A DNA stretch of 38,800 nt from Bacteroidales bacterium (lineage in GTDB: Bacteria > Bacteroidota > Bacteroidia > Bacteroidales > Muribaculaceae). The DNA lies in assembly GCA_020860515.1 (NCBI GenBank), contig JAJBUG010000073.1:1-38800 (forward strand), read 5' to 3'. The translations under genes and the position numbers were made by a program. Under the pieces are notes generated by a model. The model did no database searches. It saw only the letters and a program-made list of their open reading frames with translations, and was not told the origin of the DNA. Every line of letters begins with the position of its first letter. Position 1 is the stretch's first letter. Shown here one piece after another: positions 17,234 through 25,722 of this stretch.

Positions 17234-19756
17234 TTAGTCGTTGACGTAATTTCCGTAGCCGCCGTAGTTGCCGTAGTGGTAGCCGTAGCGGTAGCCGTAG
17301 CGGTGGTAGCCGTAGTGCGAGAAGGCGTCGCTGGTGCCGTTGAGGATGATTGAGATGTCGGGGTAGCGGTGGGTGTCGTACCAAGTCTGCACATCGGGCA
17401 GGAAGGCACGGTCCATCAGACCGGCACGCACCACGAATAGCGTGCGGTCAGCCACACGCCCGATGATGGCTGCGTCAGCCACAATCTCCACAGGCGGGCA
17501 GTCGATGATGATATAATCATATTCCTCGCGCAGCATAGCCATCAGTTCCTTGAAGCGCTCGCTCAGGAACATTTCGGCCGGGTTGGGCGGGATTGTGCCG
17601 CAGGGGAGCAGGTCGATCGAAGCCACCTGGCGGATAAGCTCGTGCACATCGCTGCTCTTGCCGCTCAGATAGTCGCTGATGCCATGGTGAGGCTTGCCCA
17701 CATAATCGCTCAGCGAAGCCTTACGCAAGTCGAGGTCGAGGGCCAACACCTTCTTGCCAGCGATGCCGAGGGCATTGGCCAGGTTGGCGGTGATGAAAGT
17801 CTTGCCCGATGAGGGGTTCATCGATGTGACCATAATTACCGAGTGGGGCACATCGTAGCCGATCATCATCTCCACATTGTTGCGGACCACGCGGAACGCC
17901 TCGTTCATCACGTTGCGGTTCTTGTCGATAACTACCATCTGAGGCACAGGGCGGTCGTGGTGGCGGTGGCGACCCTTGCGCTTCTCGCGGGCGCGTTTGT
18001 CACGCGCCTTCTTTTGCTCGCGCAGCTTGGTGCCAGCCTGCTGGGGAATTTCGCCAGCGAACGGCACCTGCAGGTCGTCAAGGTCCTTGCGGCCGCGGAC
18101 GGCGGTGTTGAGGTTCTCCTTAAGCAGGAAGAAGCCAGCAGGCAGGGCCAAGGCGAAGAGGAAGGCGTAGGTGTAGATCGACTTCGAGTTGGGGTAGGTA
18201 GGTGCGCCCGAGCCGTGAGGCCCCTCGATGAGGCGCGTGTTGTATGCAGTGAAGGCCTGGCTCAGCTCGTTCTCCTCGCGCTTCTGCAGCAGGAACAGGT
18301 AAAGGCTCTCTTTGACCTTCTGCTGACGCTCTACAGAGAGCAGGTATTTGGCCTGGCCGGGAGTGTTGGCGATTCTGTTGATGGCATTGCCGTGGGCGTT
18401 CTGCACCGATTCGATTTGGCGCTCAAGCATGCTCACCTCGTTGTCGAGGCTGAGGATGATTTGCGCGCGCATGGTAGCGAGGTTCTCTTCGAGGTCGAGC
18501 ACCAAGGGGTTCTGGGCAGAAGAGTTGGAGAGGTGATTATTGCGCTGTAGCAGGGTTGAATTGTAAGCGCTGATTTGCGCCATAATCGACCCATTGTCGA
18601 TGCCCGAGATTGAGGGCAGCAGCTGGTTCTCGTGGAGGCCGTCGGTGAGGTAGCTCTTCACGTACTTGGTCATGTAGAGCTGGTTGCGCAGGTCCTCGTC
18701 GGTTTCCTCGGCTTGTTCGGCTTTGGCGGTGGCGCGGGCGCCGGCAGCCTCAATGTCGAGCACGAGATTGCTGCTCTTGAACTCGGCGATGTCCGAGTCC
18801 ACTTCGCCCAGCTCACGCTCGATTACCTGGAGGCGCTCCTTGATGAAGTCGCTGGTGCTTACGGTGATGCGGTTGCGGTCTTGTATCCAGTTGGCATTAT
18901 ATACTGTGACGAAGGTATTCAAGATGTCCTCGGCGCGGGCAATCGACTCGTCGCTGTAATATACATCGATGATGGTGGAGTTGCGGTCGCGCTGCACGGG
19001 GGTGAGCTTGGCTTGCACTGTACCGGCAGCGGCGCGCATGGGGCGGCGGTTGACGATCAGGTCGTCGGCCACGCCGCTCTGGAAGTAAGGGCTGGGCACC
19101 ACCGTGAGGTTGCCAAGTGGAGTGCGCACCACGTCGCCCAGGTGCATAGTATATGTAAATGTGTAGGCCTCGGCGCCGTAGCGGAGGTTGCTGATCGTTA
19201 CCATGCTGTCGGGCGATAGCGATACGTTGAGGCTTGCTCCTTCGTTTTCGGGGAGGTCGAGGAAGCGGACCTGGATGGGGAGGTTTACGCCGTAGGCCAC
19301 CTCGTCGTGGAACGAGCCGTGGCGGCTGTAGTTTACGTTCAAGGCCAGGTTGCGGGTGATTTCCTCGGCCAGCTCGTAGCTCTTCATTGAGAGCAGCTCG
19401 TTGGTGATGTTGCTGTAGCCAGCGCCTTTGAGGCCGAGCTCGAGCAGGGGGTCCTCGCCGTTGGTGCCCTTCTTATCATCTTTAATAAGGAGGCTGACGG
19501 CACGGGTGTAGATCGAGGGGGTCTTTTTCAGGTGGATGTAAGCGGCGCCCATGATCACGATCAGTGATACGGCAAACCATTTCCAGTTGCGCAGGAACAG
19601 GAAGAGCATGTCCTGCACTCGGATCAGCAGGTTGGGCTGCGCTTGGCGGCGCAGTGTGCTCTCGGGAGCCTGGATCGAGGTGGGCGAGTTGGCGCCTACG
19701 GGAGTAGGCTTGGCGCCGTGGGCCTGGTTATTATTAGGGGTAGAGGGGCGAGCCAT
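17234..19756 (-). CDS. wzc: Polysaccharide co-polymerase with BY-type tyrosine kinase domain
   Basis: 840 residues. Transmembrane helix 1 is at about residues 58-76 and helix 2 at about 530-550, bracketing a large periplasmic Wzz/GNVR region with coiled coil. The cytoplasmic kinase has Walker A (MNPSSGKTFITANLANALG, about residue 647), Walker A' (VLALDLDLRKASL) and Walker B (YDYIIIDCPPV). The tail is a dense Tyr/Gly/His cluster (HYGYHRYGYRYGYHYGNYGG), the usual autophosphorylation region. In known systems, cycling of this phosphorylation controls chain length and export. PCP kinases usually serve the Wzx/Wzy route; here the transporter genes are of ABC type. Confidence 0.95.
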   Translation of the reverse strand: MARPSTPNNNQAHGAKPTPVGANSPTSIQAPESTLRRQAQPNLLIRVQDMLFLFLRNWKWFAVSLIVIMGAAYIHLKKTPSIYTRAVSLLIKDDKKGTNGEDPLLELGLKGAGYSNITNELLSMKSYELAEEITRNLALNVNYSRHGSFHDEVAYGVNLPIQVRFLDLPENEGASLNVSLSPDSMVTISNLRYGAEAYTFTYTMHLGDVVRTPLGNLTVVPSPYFQSGVADDLIVNRRPMRAAAGTVQAKLTPVQRDRNSTIIDVYYSDESIARAEDILNTFVTVYNANWIQDRNRITVSTSDFIKERLQVIERELGEVDSDIAEFKSSNLVLDIEAAGARATAKAEQAEETDEDLRNQLYMTKYVKSYLTDGLHENQLLPSISGIDNGSIMAQISAYNSTLLQRNNHLSNSSAQNPLVLDLEENLATMRAQIILSLDNEVSMLERQIESVQNAHGNAINRIANTPGQAKYLLSVERQQKVKESLYLFLLQKREENELSQAFTAYNTRLIEGPHGSGAPTYPNSKSIYTYAFLFALALPAGFFLLKENLNTAVRGRKDLDDLQVPFAGEIPQQAGTKLREQKKARDKRAREKRKGRHRHHDRPVPQMVVIDKNRNVMNEAFRVVRNNVEMMIGYDVPHSVIMVTSMNPSSGKTFITANLANALGIAGKKVLALDLDLRKASLSDYVGKPHHGISDYLSGKSSDVHELIRQVASIDLLPCGTIPPNPAEMFLSERFKELMAMLREEYDYIIIDCPPVEIVADAAIIGRVADRTLFVVRAGLMDRAFLPDVQTWYDTHRYPDISIILNGTSDAFSHYGYHRYGYRYGYHYGNYGGYGNYVND

Positions 19757-19816
19757 GTATTGGATTTGGTATTTGGTATTTGAGATTTAGGGGGGCTCAG
19801 CGGCGGAGCCGCAGAG

Positions 19817-20000
19817 GATGGGGGTGCCATCCGGATTGCTGCGAAGCAGAACTTCTGCAGCCTGTAACCGCCATGCGGGATGGGGGTGCCATCCGGATTG
19901 CTGCGAAGCTCTGCTTTACAGCCTGTAAGCCGGCATCCGGGATGGGGGTGCCATCCGGATTGCTGCGAAGCAGAACTTCGCAGCCTGTAACCGCCATGCG
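19817..20000. repeat. Three tandem ~61-bp palindrome-bearing repeats
   Basis: Each unit reads GATGGGGGTGCCATCCGGAT, then the hairpin TGCGAAGCAGAACTTCGCA or a variant, then GCCTGTAACCGCCATGCGG. The middle unit has a degenerate hairpin. They lie between the wza stop and the wzc start; single copies occur at 20850-20915 and 21728-21775. Confidence 0.92.
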
Positions 20001-20007
20001 GGATGTG

Positions 20008-20028
20008 CTGCAGGTCATGGACCTGCAG
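20008..20028. repeat. Hairpin just past the wza stop
   Basis: CTGCAGGTC-ATG-GACCTGCAG: a perfect 9-bp stem with a 3-nt loop, ending 2 bp from the wza stop codon. No T-run on the minus-strand side, so a role in mRNA stability is more likely than termination. Confidence 0.7.
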
Positions 20029-20030
20029 GG

Positions 20031-20804
20031 TTATTTTACGAAGAAGAGGCCGAGGGTCATGGCCACTGTGACCATGGAAATCCAGAATGTGGGGGTGTGC
20101 ATCGAGGCGGCATTGTAGCTGGCCTGGTCGAGCTTCTTGCCATTGGGCTCCACATACACCATGTCGCCTTGGCGCAGGTAGTACACGGGGCTTGAATAGA
20201 CGCTCTGCACGTTGGTCAGGTCCACGCGGTAGGGGATTTGCTTGCCGTCGATGGTGCGGAGCACCAGCACATTCTCGCGGAGGCCGTTGATGGTGAGGTC
20301 GCCGCAGAGGGCGATGGCCTCAAGCAGGGTGGTAACATCCTGGCCAAAGGCCTGCCAGCCGGGCGAGCCAACCTCGCCGAGGACTGAGAAGCCCATGTTG
20401 TAGTATTCCACGGTCACGATGGGGTCCTTGATCATGCGGCTGGCCAGCAGGCGCTGCTTGATGGTGTAGGCTACCTCCTGGCGGGTGAGGCCGCGCACAT
20501 TGATAAGGCCCAGGATGGGGAAGTCGATCTGGCCCATGGCATCCACCGTGTAGTGGCTGCCGCTGCCTGTGCTGCCGCCAGTGCCGCCTCCGAGGTTGAA
20601 CATCGGGGTCAGCTCCTTATCGCGGGCGAACACGCTGATGCTAAGCTGGTCGCCCGGGGCGAGCTTGATGGGCTGTGGCTCCTGCACAGTCAGGGGATAG
20701 TTTTCGATCAGGTCCTGCACATAGACCAGATTGGTGGGGGTGCCGCAGCTGGCGAGCATCGCCAGCAAGGCGGCGCAGATAATGCTATATATTTGTGATT
20801 TCAT
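20031..20804 (-). CDS. wza: Polysaccharide export outer-membrane lipoprotein (OPX/Wza family)
   Basis: 257 residues. Lipoprotein signal MKSQIYSIICAALLAMLASC. Poly_export domain at about residues 40-130 (LAPGDQLSISVFARDKELTP, MGQIDFPILGLINVRGLTRQE). An SLBB domain follows at about 140-225 (FSVLGEVGSPGWQAFGQDVTTLLEAIALCGDL). A hydrophobic C-terminal helix (FWISMVTVAMTLGLFFV) closes the protein, as in many Bacteroidota homologues. It would form the outer-membrane end of the export channel with the Wzc partner encoded next. Confidence 0.95.
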   Translation of the reverse strand: MKSQIYSIICAALLAMLASCGTPTNLVYVQDLIENYPLTVQEPQPIKLAPGDQLSISVFARDKELTPMFNLGGGTGGSTGSGSHYTVDAMGQIDFPILGLINVRGLTRQEVAYTIKQRLLASRMIKDPIVTVEYYNMGFSVLGEVGSPGWQAFGQDVTTLLEAIALCGDLTINGLRENVLVLRTIDGKQIPYRVDLTNVQSVYSSPVYYLRQGDMVYVEPNGKKLDQASYNAASMHTPTFWISMVTVAMTLGLFFVK

Positions 20805-20823
20805 GATTGATTTCTTTTTTTAG

Positions 20824-20912
20824 CTCAGCGGCGGAGCCGCTGAGAACGGGGGTACCATCCGGATAGCTGCGAAGCTGAACTTCGCAGCCAGTAACCGCCA
20901 TGCGGATTGTGG
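20824..20912. repeat. Repeat unit with two hairpins upstream of wza
   Basis: CTCAGCGGC-GGA-GCCGCTGAG (20824-20844) is a perfect hairpin. It is followed by the palindromic element GCGAAGCTGAACTTCGC (20869-20885) and its tail CAGTAACCGCCATGCGG. A similar CTCAGCGGC hairpin lies at 19796-19816 upstream of wzc. Confidence 0.88.
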
Positions 20913-20931
20913 CTATTCTTGGCTTAGAGAA

Positions 20932-20985
20932 CTCGGAGGACTCGGAGGACTCGGAGTGCTCGGAGTGCTCGGAGTGCTCGGAGGG
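20932..20985. repeat. Six 9-bp tandem repeats upstream of wza
   Basis: ACTCGGAGG/TGCTCGGAG-type 9-bp units, about six in a row, between the upxY stop and the wza start. A 9-bp period keeps any reading frame; copy-number change by slippage is possible. Confidence 0.9.
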
Positions 20986-20986
20986 G

Positions 20987-21718
20987 TCAGGGACGCAGGT
21001 AGCGCCTGAGGGGGCGCAGGTCGAGGCCGGCGGGGGCGAGGGCGGTAGCCAGGGGGAGCTCGGCGAGGAGCTGGCCGTTGACTTGGCCGTTGATGTCGCT
21101 TTGGGCCAACAGCTGCTCCAGGGCGTGGACATCGACGTCGGTCTGGGGCACAAACAGGTATTGCAGAGCGTGGCTCTGCTGCATGCGGCGCTCGGCAGCA
21201 TATTCGTCAACGTTGACGAAGCTGTCGCGGTGAATGCCGCTGATGGCTATGGTGAGGTTGCCCATGCGGGTGACCAGGAAGCGGTCGCGGTTGAGACGCA
21301 CCACATATCCCTCCATTCCAGCGAGGATGCCCTCGGTGACGCGGATGCGCGCGCGGCCATCGGCGTAGTCAGCCAGGGGATGCATCATGTAACGCACTTC
21401 GCGCTGGCCAGTGCTGGCGATGCGCATGAAGGGCTGCATCTCGTCGTCGGGGATGATGGCAGGGCGGTTGGTGGCTGGGTCTTTTACGAGGTAGAGGCCG
21501 GGGAGGGCTTCGCGCAGTGATTTCTGGATGTCAACGGGCTCGCCCTGGATGAAGAGGAGACCGCTGACGGTGGGGCGCTCCTGGCTTACGATGCGCTTAT
21601 CTACCTTTTTGTAAACGAGTGAGGTGTGGACAAAAGTGGGAAATTCCTCGGGAACAATGCGTTGCACCACGTTGACGCGGGTGTGATGGGTAAAAATATA
21701 TGACCAGGTGTCGGGCAT
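20987..21718 (-). CDS. upxY: UpxY-family transcription antiterminator (NusG-like)
   Basis: 243 residues from the ATG at 21718. The N-terminal half is a NusG N-terminal domain (WSYIFTHHTRVNVVQRIV, SGLLFIQGE); a KOW-like segment is at about residues 135-170 (RVTEGILAGMEGYVVRLNRDRFLVTRMG). It lies first in the export locus, as UpxY proteins do in Bacteroides capsule operons, where they let RNA polymerase read through the long 5' leader. An in-frame ATG at 21769 would add 17 residues encoded by the palindromic repeat (MAVTGCEVLLRS...). I prefer 21718 because the family fold begins just after it. No UpxZ partner was seen. Confidence 0.9.
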   Translation of the reverse strand: MPDTWSYIFTHHTRVNVVQRIVPEEFPTFVHTSLVYKKVDKRIVSQERPTVSGLLFIQGEPVDIQKSLREALPGLYLVKDPATNRPAIIPDDEMQPFMRIASTGQREVRYMMHPLADYADGRARIRVTEGILAGMEGYVVRLNRDRFLVTRMGNLTIAISGIHRDSFVNVDEYAAERRMQQSHALQYLFVPQTDVDVHALEQLLAQSDINGQVNGQLLAELPLATALAPAGLDLRPLRRYLRP

Positions 21719-21892
21719 GATTATCTGCCGCACGCTGCGAAGCAGAACTTCGCAGCCAGTAACTGCCATGCGGATGGGGCTGGCGCTGTAAGCGGCTTGG
21801 GGATTTAGGTATAAGGTTTCTCTTTCGGCTATCGGGCAGGGGGATAGCCGGGGTATCAGGCGCGGGGCCTAATAAGGAAAGCAAGAAGGCTG

Positions 21893-21925
21893 CAGGCCCA
21901 TCCGGGATCTTAGCTGCCTTATGCT
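21893..21925. repeat. Direct repeat (copy 1; partner near 22515)
   Basis: CAGGCCCATCCGGGATCTTA, then GC and TATGCTGTATGT. The partner at 22515-22550 has CAGGCCCGTCCGGGATCTTA and CATGCTGTATGTAG. Diverged copies about 620 bp apart. Confidence 0.8.
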
Positions 21926-22082
21926 GTATGTCGTGATGCGCCGCGATTGGTAGCGGCGGCTAATGTGGCTCGATGGCTTAAACATTGCAGTGAATATGAC
22001 CAGTGGGGACAAAACATAGCAGTGAATAAAGGTGAGGTAAAAGACATACTTAAAAATGTTCGCTATATTAGATTATTTATGT

Positions 22083-22091
22083 GCAAATTTA
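22083..22091 (-). promoter_or_regulatory. Candidate Bacteroidota promoter for the export locus
   Basis: Minus-strand TAAATTTGC matches the -7 consensus TAnnTTTG. A weak TTGC lies near 22112, roughly where a -33 box is expected. Transcription would begin about 22077 and give a leader of about 360 nt to upxY. Confidence 0.4.
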
Positions 22092-22151
22092 CGTAATATT
22101 TTTTTAATGTGCAACTTTTTCAGAGAAAAAAATGAGGATTTGGTCTAATTT

Positions 22152-22185
22152 TAACATTTTTTGCACCTCTGGTGCAAAAATGTTA
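22152..22185. repeat. Long hairpin in the divergent region
   Basis: TAACATTTTTTGCACC and GGTGCAAAAATGTTA pair over about 15 bp with one bulge and a 3-4 nt loop. Not followed by a T-run on either strand. Confidence 0.75.
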
Positions 22186-22203
22186 TCGGGAGAGGCTACG
22201 ATG

Positions 22204-22323
22204 TCGAGCCCTCTGGGCTTTTTTGGGGTGGGGGTGGTTTGTGATCCCCCGGTTTCGCCGGGGGCTACTTTGTCAAGCCCTCTGGGCTTTTTGGGGTGGG
22301 GATACCATGTCGAGCCCTCTGGG
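22204..22323. repeat. Three TCGAGCCCTCTGGG units, two terminator-like
   Basis: Units start near 22204, 22277 and 22309. In the first two, AGCCC-TCT-GGGCT is followed by TTTTT, which looks like a short plus-strand intrinsic terminator. A CCCCCGG/CCGGGGG hairpin lies between units one and two (about 22246-22264). No gene ends just upstream, so a terminator role for a known transcript is not evident. Confidence 0.7.
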
Positions 22324-22927
22324 ATGCGGTTATTAGACCATGGTTTAGTATAAACTATTGATTGTCAATGCTTTACCCCCCCCCTAATGGCTTGGGAGGG
22401 CGGTGAGAGGATGGGTGTAAAGCGAGTTTTTCCTGCCTTGGGTGAGCGTGTATAGCCCGCAAGGCTGGGGGTAAAAGGCGATGAGTGCGCGCCGATTAAT
22501 CAAAGGCAAGTAGCTACAGGCCCGTCCGGGATCTTAGCAGCTCATGCTGTATGTAGTGGCCAATGTGCGCCGTATTGAGGGCATTGCCGAGGGCATATCT
22601 TTTGGCGCTTTGGCTGGTAAATCAATGCAAGACACTTTTTGGTCGAAATAGGTTAATTGGTTAGTTCTGTAGATAAGTCACACTTTGTAATTGCACATTT
22701 TGTGTTGGCTGGCTGTAAGGTCAGCGGGGCCAAATGGTGAGATTACGGTGCAAAATTAAGATTTTTTTCCCAAACTATCAATAAAAAGCAACAAATTGTG
22801 TCGATTTTTGGCAAAAAATTGTTGAATAGTAAGAAGTGAGGGGTGAAAATGGCAAATTAAGTGGAGAAATCGGCCACGCCCCAACTGGGCTAAGGGCGAA
22901 TTTTGATGCTGATTCAAAAAAAATCGC

Positions 22928-22936
22928 TAACTTTGC
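22928..22936 (+). promoter_or_regulatory. -7 promoter box directly before the lipid kinase ATG
   Basis: TAACTTTGC matches TAnnTTTG exactly. The ATG follows 3 bases later (22940), so the transcript would be leaderless or nearly so. Confidence 0.65.
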
Positions 22937-22939
22937 AGC

Positions 22940-23905
22940 ATGGAACAAAACAGACTGCTACTCATCATCAATCCTAAGTCGGGAGTAAGCTCCAAGGAAG
23001 GAATGGGCCCCATGCTCAGCAGCCGGCTTGAGGCAATGGGTTTCAATGTGGATGTGGCCTACACCCAGGCCAAGGGCCATGCTACCCAGCTGGCCAACCG
23101 AGCCGTGGCTGAGGGCTACGGTTCAGTGGCCGTGTGCGGCGGCGACGGCACCGTCAACGAGACAGCCAAGGCATTGGCTGGCTCGGGCGTGGCCATGGGC
23201 ATTATCCCCAGCGGCAGCGGCAACGGCCTGGCGCGCCATCTCGACATACCCATCGACGAGGCCCTGAGCGCCGACATCATTGGCAAGCGCCAGATGATGG
23301 ACTGCGACTGCGGAGTGGCCAACGGGCGCCTGTTTTTCTGCACGATGGGCTACGGGTTCGATGCCTCAGTCAGCCACCGATTTGCCAACGAGAAGCGGCG
23401 CGGCCGCATCACATATATAAAGAACGTAGTAGAGGAATTTGGCCATTATCAGCCGCAGCCTTATCGCATCACCGTGGACGGCGAGACACGTGAGGAGGAG
23501 GCGTTCGTAGTGGCCTGCTGCAACGCCAGCCAGTATGGCAACAACGCGTTTATTGCCCCAGAGGCGTCGGTGACCGACGGCAAGCTGGATGTGGTGATAA
23601 TGAAGAGCGGCAATGTGATGCAGATGCTGCTGGCGGGCTTTGACTTGATTAGCGGCATGGTGCCATACAATGCGCACATCGACACGCTGCGCGGGTCGAA
23701 GGTGCGCATCGAGTGCCTGGGCGAGGCTTGCACGCATCTCGACGGCGAGCCCATCGACATCGGCCAGAGCGCGGATATCGAGTGTCTGCCGCATCAGCTG
23801 CGCATCTATGCGCCGCCGAGCGAGAAGCCGATTACGCCGTTTATCACGCCGATCGACCTGACGCTGCGCGACTGGGGGATAGCACTGGGGCGGCTGTTCA
23901 AGTGA
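22940..23905 (+). CDS. Diacylglycerol/lipid kinase (YegS/BmrU/DgkB family)
   Basis: 321 residues. N-terminal NPKSG (IINPKSGVSS), then GGDGTVNETAKAL (about residues 68-80) and PSGSGNGLARHL (about 91-102) are the nucleotide and catalytic motifs of the family. A later LDGE (about residue 266) also fits. It would phosphorylate diacylglycerol or a related lipid at the membrane face using ATP. The start is fixed by the family's N-terminal strand, which begins at residue 5. It stands alone with its own promoter, followed by repeats. Confidence 0.93.
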   Translation: MEQNRLLLIINPKSGVSSKEGMGPMLSSRLEAMGFNVDVAYTQAKGHATQLANRAVAEGYGSVAVCGGDGTVNETAKALAGSGVAMGIIPSGSGNGLARHLDIPIDEALSADIIGKRQMMDCDCGVANGRLFFCTMGYGFDASVSHRFANEKRRGRITYIKNVVEEFGHYQPQPYRITVDGETREEEAFVVACCNASQYGNNAFIAPEASVTDGKLDVVIMKSGNVMQMLLAGFDLISGMVPYNAHIDTLRGSKVRIECLGEACTHLDGEPIDIGQSADIECLPHQLRIYAPPSEKPITPFITPIDLTLRDWGIALGRLFK

Positions 23906-23907
23906 TG

Positions 23908-24062
23908 CGGCGCAGCAAAACATAATCTGCGCAGCAAAACTGGCGCAGCCGTACGCTGGCTAACGCAATCCTGATGCAGTGCAGCCGTACGCTGGCTAAC
24001 GCAATCCTGATGCAGCGCAGCAAAACTGGCGCAGCCGTACGCTGGCTAACGCAATCCTGATG
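23908..24062. repeat. Three CGTACGCTGGCTAACGC units downstream of the lipid kinase
   Basis: Three copies of GCAGCCGTACGCTGGCTAAC followed by GCAATCCTGATG, two with an attached GCGCAGCAAAACTGGC. The core tail CGTACGCTGGCTAACGC is the same as in the glf-associated element. Confidence 0.93.
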
Positions 24063-24126
24063 GTTAAAATTTATACATATTAACTGAAAACTGAGGGCAG
24101 GTGGGTGAAAAGTCAAAATTTTTTTG

Positions 24127-24135
24127 TACCTTTGC
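24127..24135 (+). promoter_or_regulatory. purH promoter -7 box
   Basis: TACCTTTGC matches TAnnTTTG and lies about 55 bp before the purH ATG. No PurR-type site or riboswitch was recognised in the short leader. Confidence 0.65.
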
Positions 24136-24190
24136 GGTTTGAAAAAGAATTGTAATTAACAAAGCAAGGTAAAACGTAGAAGTTTCCAAT

Positions 24191-25720
24191 ATGTCAGACG
24201 CTAAGAAAATCCGCACTGCCCTTGTATCGGTATATCACAAGGATGGTCTCGACACAATTCTCAAGATGCTCGCCGCTGACGGCGTGAAATTCCTGTCAAC
24301 GGGCGGCACACGCTCGTTCATCGAAAGCCTCGGCTACGAGTGCGCAGCCGTAGAGGACCTCACGGGCTATCCCTCGATCCTCGGCGGACGCGTGAAGACG
24401 CTCCACCCCAAGGTGTTCGGCGGCATCCTCAATCGCCGCGACAACGAGCAAGACCAGGCCGAGGTGGCAAAATACGAAATTCCCCAGATTGACCTGGTAA
24501 TCGTTGACCTCTACCCCTTCGCCGAAACCGTGGCCAAGGGCGCAAGCAAGGAGGACATCATCGAAAAAATCGACATCGGCGGCATCTCGCTCATCCGAGG
24601 CGCAGCCAAGAACTATAACGACGTGGTAATCGTGGCGTCAAAGCGCCAGTACCCCGCCTTGGCCGGAATGCTCGACAAGCAAGGCGCCGAGAGCACCCTC
24701 GAAGACCGCCAATGGTTCGCCAAAGAGGCATTTGCGGTATCGAGCGAATATGACAGCCAAATCTTCAACTATTTCGACAGCCTCTACGAGCAGCCCAGCG
24801 CGCTGCGCATCGCCATCGACGGCAGCAAGCCTATGCGCTACGGAGAGAATCCCCATCAGAAGGGCTACTTCTTCGGCGACCTTGATGCAATGTTCGACCA
24901 GCTCCACGGCAAGGAAATCAGCTACAACAACCTGCTCGACATCGACGCAGCCGTGAGCCTGATGGCCGAATTTGAAGAAACCACATTCGCTGTGCTCAAG
25001 CACAACAACGCCTGCGGCGTAGCCAGCCGCGCCACAGTGCTGGAGGCTTGGAAGGACGCCCTGGCAGGCGACCCAGTGAGCGCATTCGGCGGCATTCTGA
25101 TCTGCAACCGCGAGATCGACGCTGACGCAGCTGCCGAAATCGGCAAGATTTTCTTCGAGGTAATCATTGCCCCCAGCTACACCGACGATGCTCTGACAAT
25201 ACTCAAGCAAAAGAAAAACCGCATCATCCTGGTGCAGAAAGCCCAGCCCGATGCAAAATATACATTCCGCTCGCTACTCAACGGCGCCCTCAAGCAAGAG
25301 CGCGACCTGAAGGTGGAGACACCTGAGGACCTGAAGCCCGTGACCACCGCCAAGCCGCGTCCCGATCAGGTGGCCGACATGCTCTTCGCCAACAAGATTG
25401 TGAAGCACAGCAAGAGCAACGCCATCGTGCTGGCCAAGGACAAGCAGCTCTGCGGCAGCGGTGTAGGCCAGACCAGCCGCGTGGATGCGCTGAAGCACGC
25501 CATCGAGAAGGCCCATGCCTTCGAACTGCCCCTCGACGGCGCAGTGATGGCCAGCGACGCTTTCTTCCCATTCGCCGACTGCGTGGAGATTGCAGATAAG
25601 GCCGGCGTGAAGGCTGTGATCCAGCCCGGCGGCAGCATCCGCGACAACGATTCAATAACCTATTGCGACGAGCACGGCATCGCTATGGTGATGACCGGCT
25701 TCCGCCACTTCAAGCACTAA
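24191..25720 (+). CDS. purH: Bifunctional AICAR formyltransferase / IMP cyclohydrolase
   Basis: 509 residues, the usual length. It catalyses the last two steps of de novo IMP synthesis in the cytoplasm. The N-terminal MGS-like cyclohydrolase domain (about 1-190) has FLSTGGTRSFIE and IDLVIVDLYPF. The transformylase domain has RYGENPHQKGYF, LKHNNACGVA (usual form KHNNPCG), GDPVSAFGGI and VIQPGGSIRDNDSI near the end. The Pro-to-Ala change in the KHNNPCG loop is a small oddity. An inverted word repeat separates it from mreB. Confidence 0.97.
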   Translation: MSDAKKIRTALVSVYHKDGLDTILKMLAADGVKFLSTGGTRSFIESLGYECAAVEDLTGYPSILGGRVKTLHPKVFGGILNRRDNEQDQAEVAKYEIPQIDLVIVDLYPFAETVAKGASKEDIIEKIDIGGISLIRGAAKNYNDVVIVASKRQYPALAGMLDKQGAESTLEDRQWFAKEAFAVSSEYDSQIFNYFDSLYEQPSALRIAIDGSKPMRYGENPHQKGYFFGDLDAMFDQLHGKEISYNNLLDIDAAVSLMAEFEETTFAVLKHNNACGVASRATVLEAWKDALAGDPVSAFGGILICNREIDADAAAEIGKIFFEVIIAPSYTDDALTILKQKKNRIILVQKAQPDAKYTFRSLLNGALKQERDLKVETPEDLKPVTTAKPRPDQVADMLFANKIVKHSKSNAIVLAKDKQLCGSGVGQTSRVDALKHAIEKAHAFELPLDGAVMASDAFFPFADCVEIADKAGVKAVIQPGGSIRDNDSITYCDEHGIAMVMTGFRHFKH

Positions 25721-25722
25721 CC

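Larger units (their letters stand above)
21719..22939. other. Divergent gene-free region upstream of the export locus and lipid kinase
   Basis: About 1.2 kb without a credible gene. It holds a palindromic repeat copy (21737-21775), a candidate minus-strand promoter (22083-22091), a long hairpin (22152-22185), three TCGAGCCCTCTGGG-type units (22204-22323) and two diverged direct repeats (about 21893-21925 and 22515-22550). Close to the lipid kinase it turns AT-rich. If transcription of the locus starts near 22,077, upxY has a leader of about 360 nt, a natural substrate for UpxY-type antitermination. Confidence 0.65.

Noticed and set aside
21719..22939. Invertible capsule promoter as in Bacteroides fragilis
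   Set aside because: No pair of long inverted repeats flanking the candidate promoter and no recombinase gene nearby in the window.
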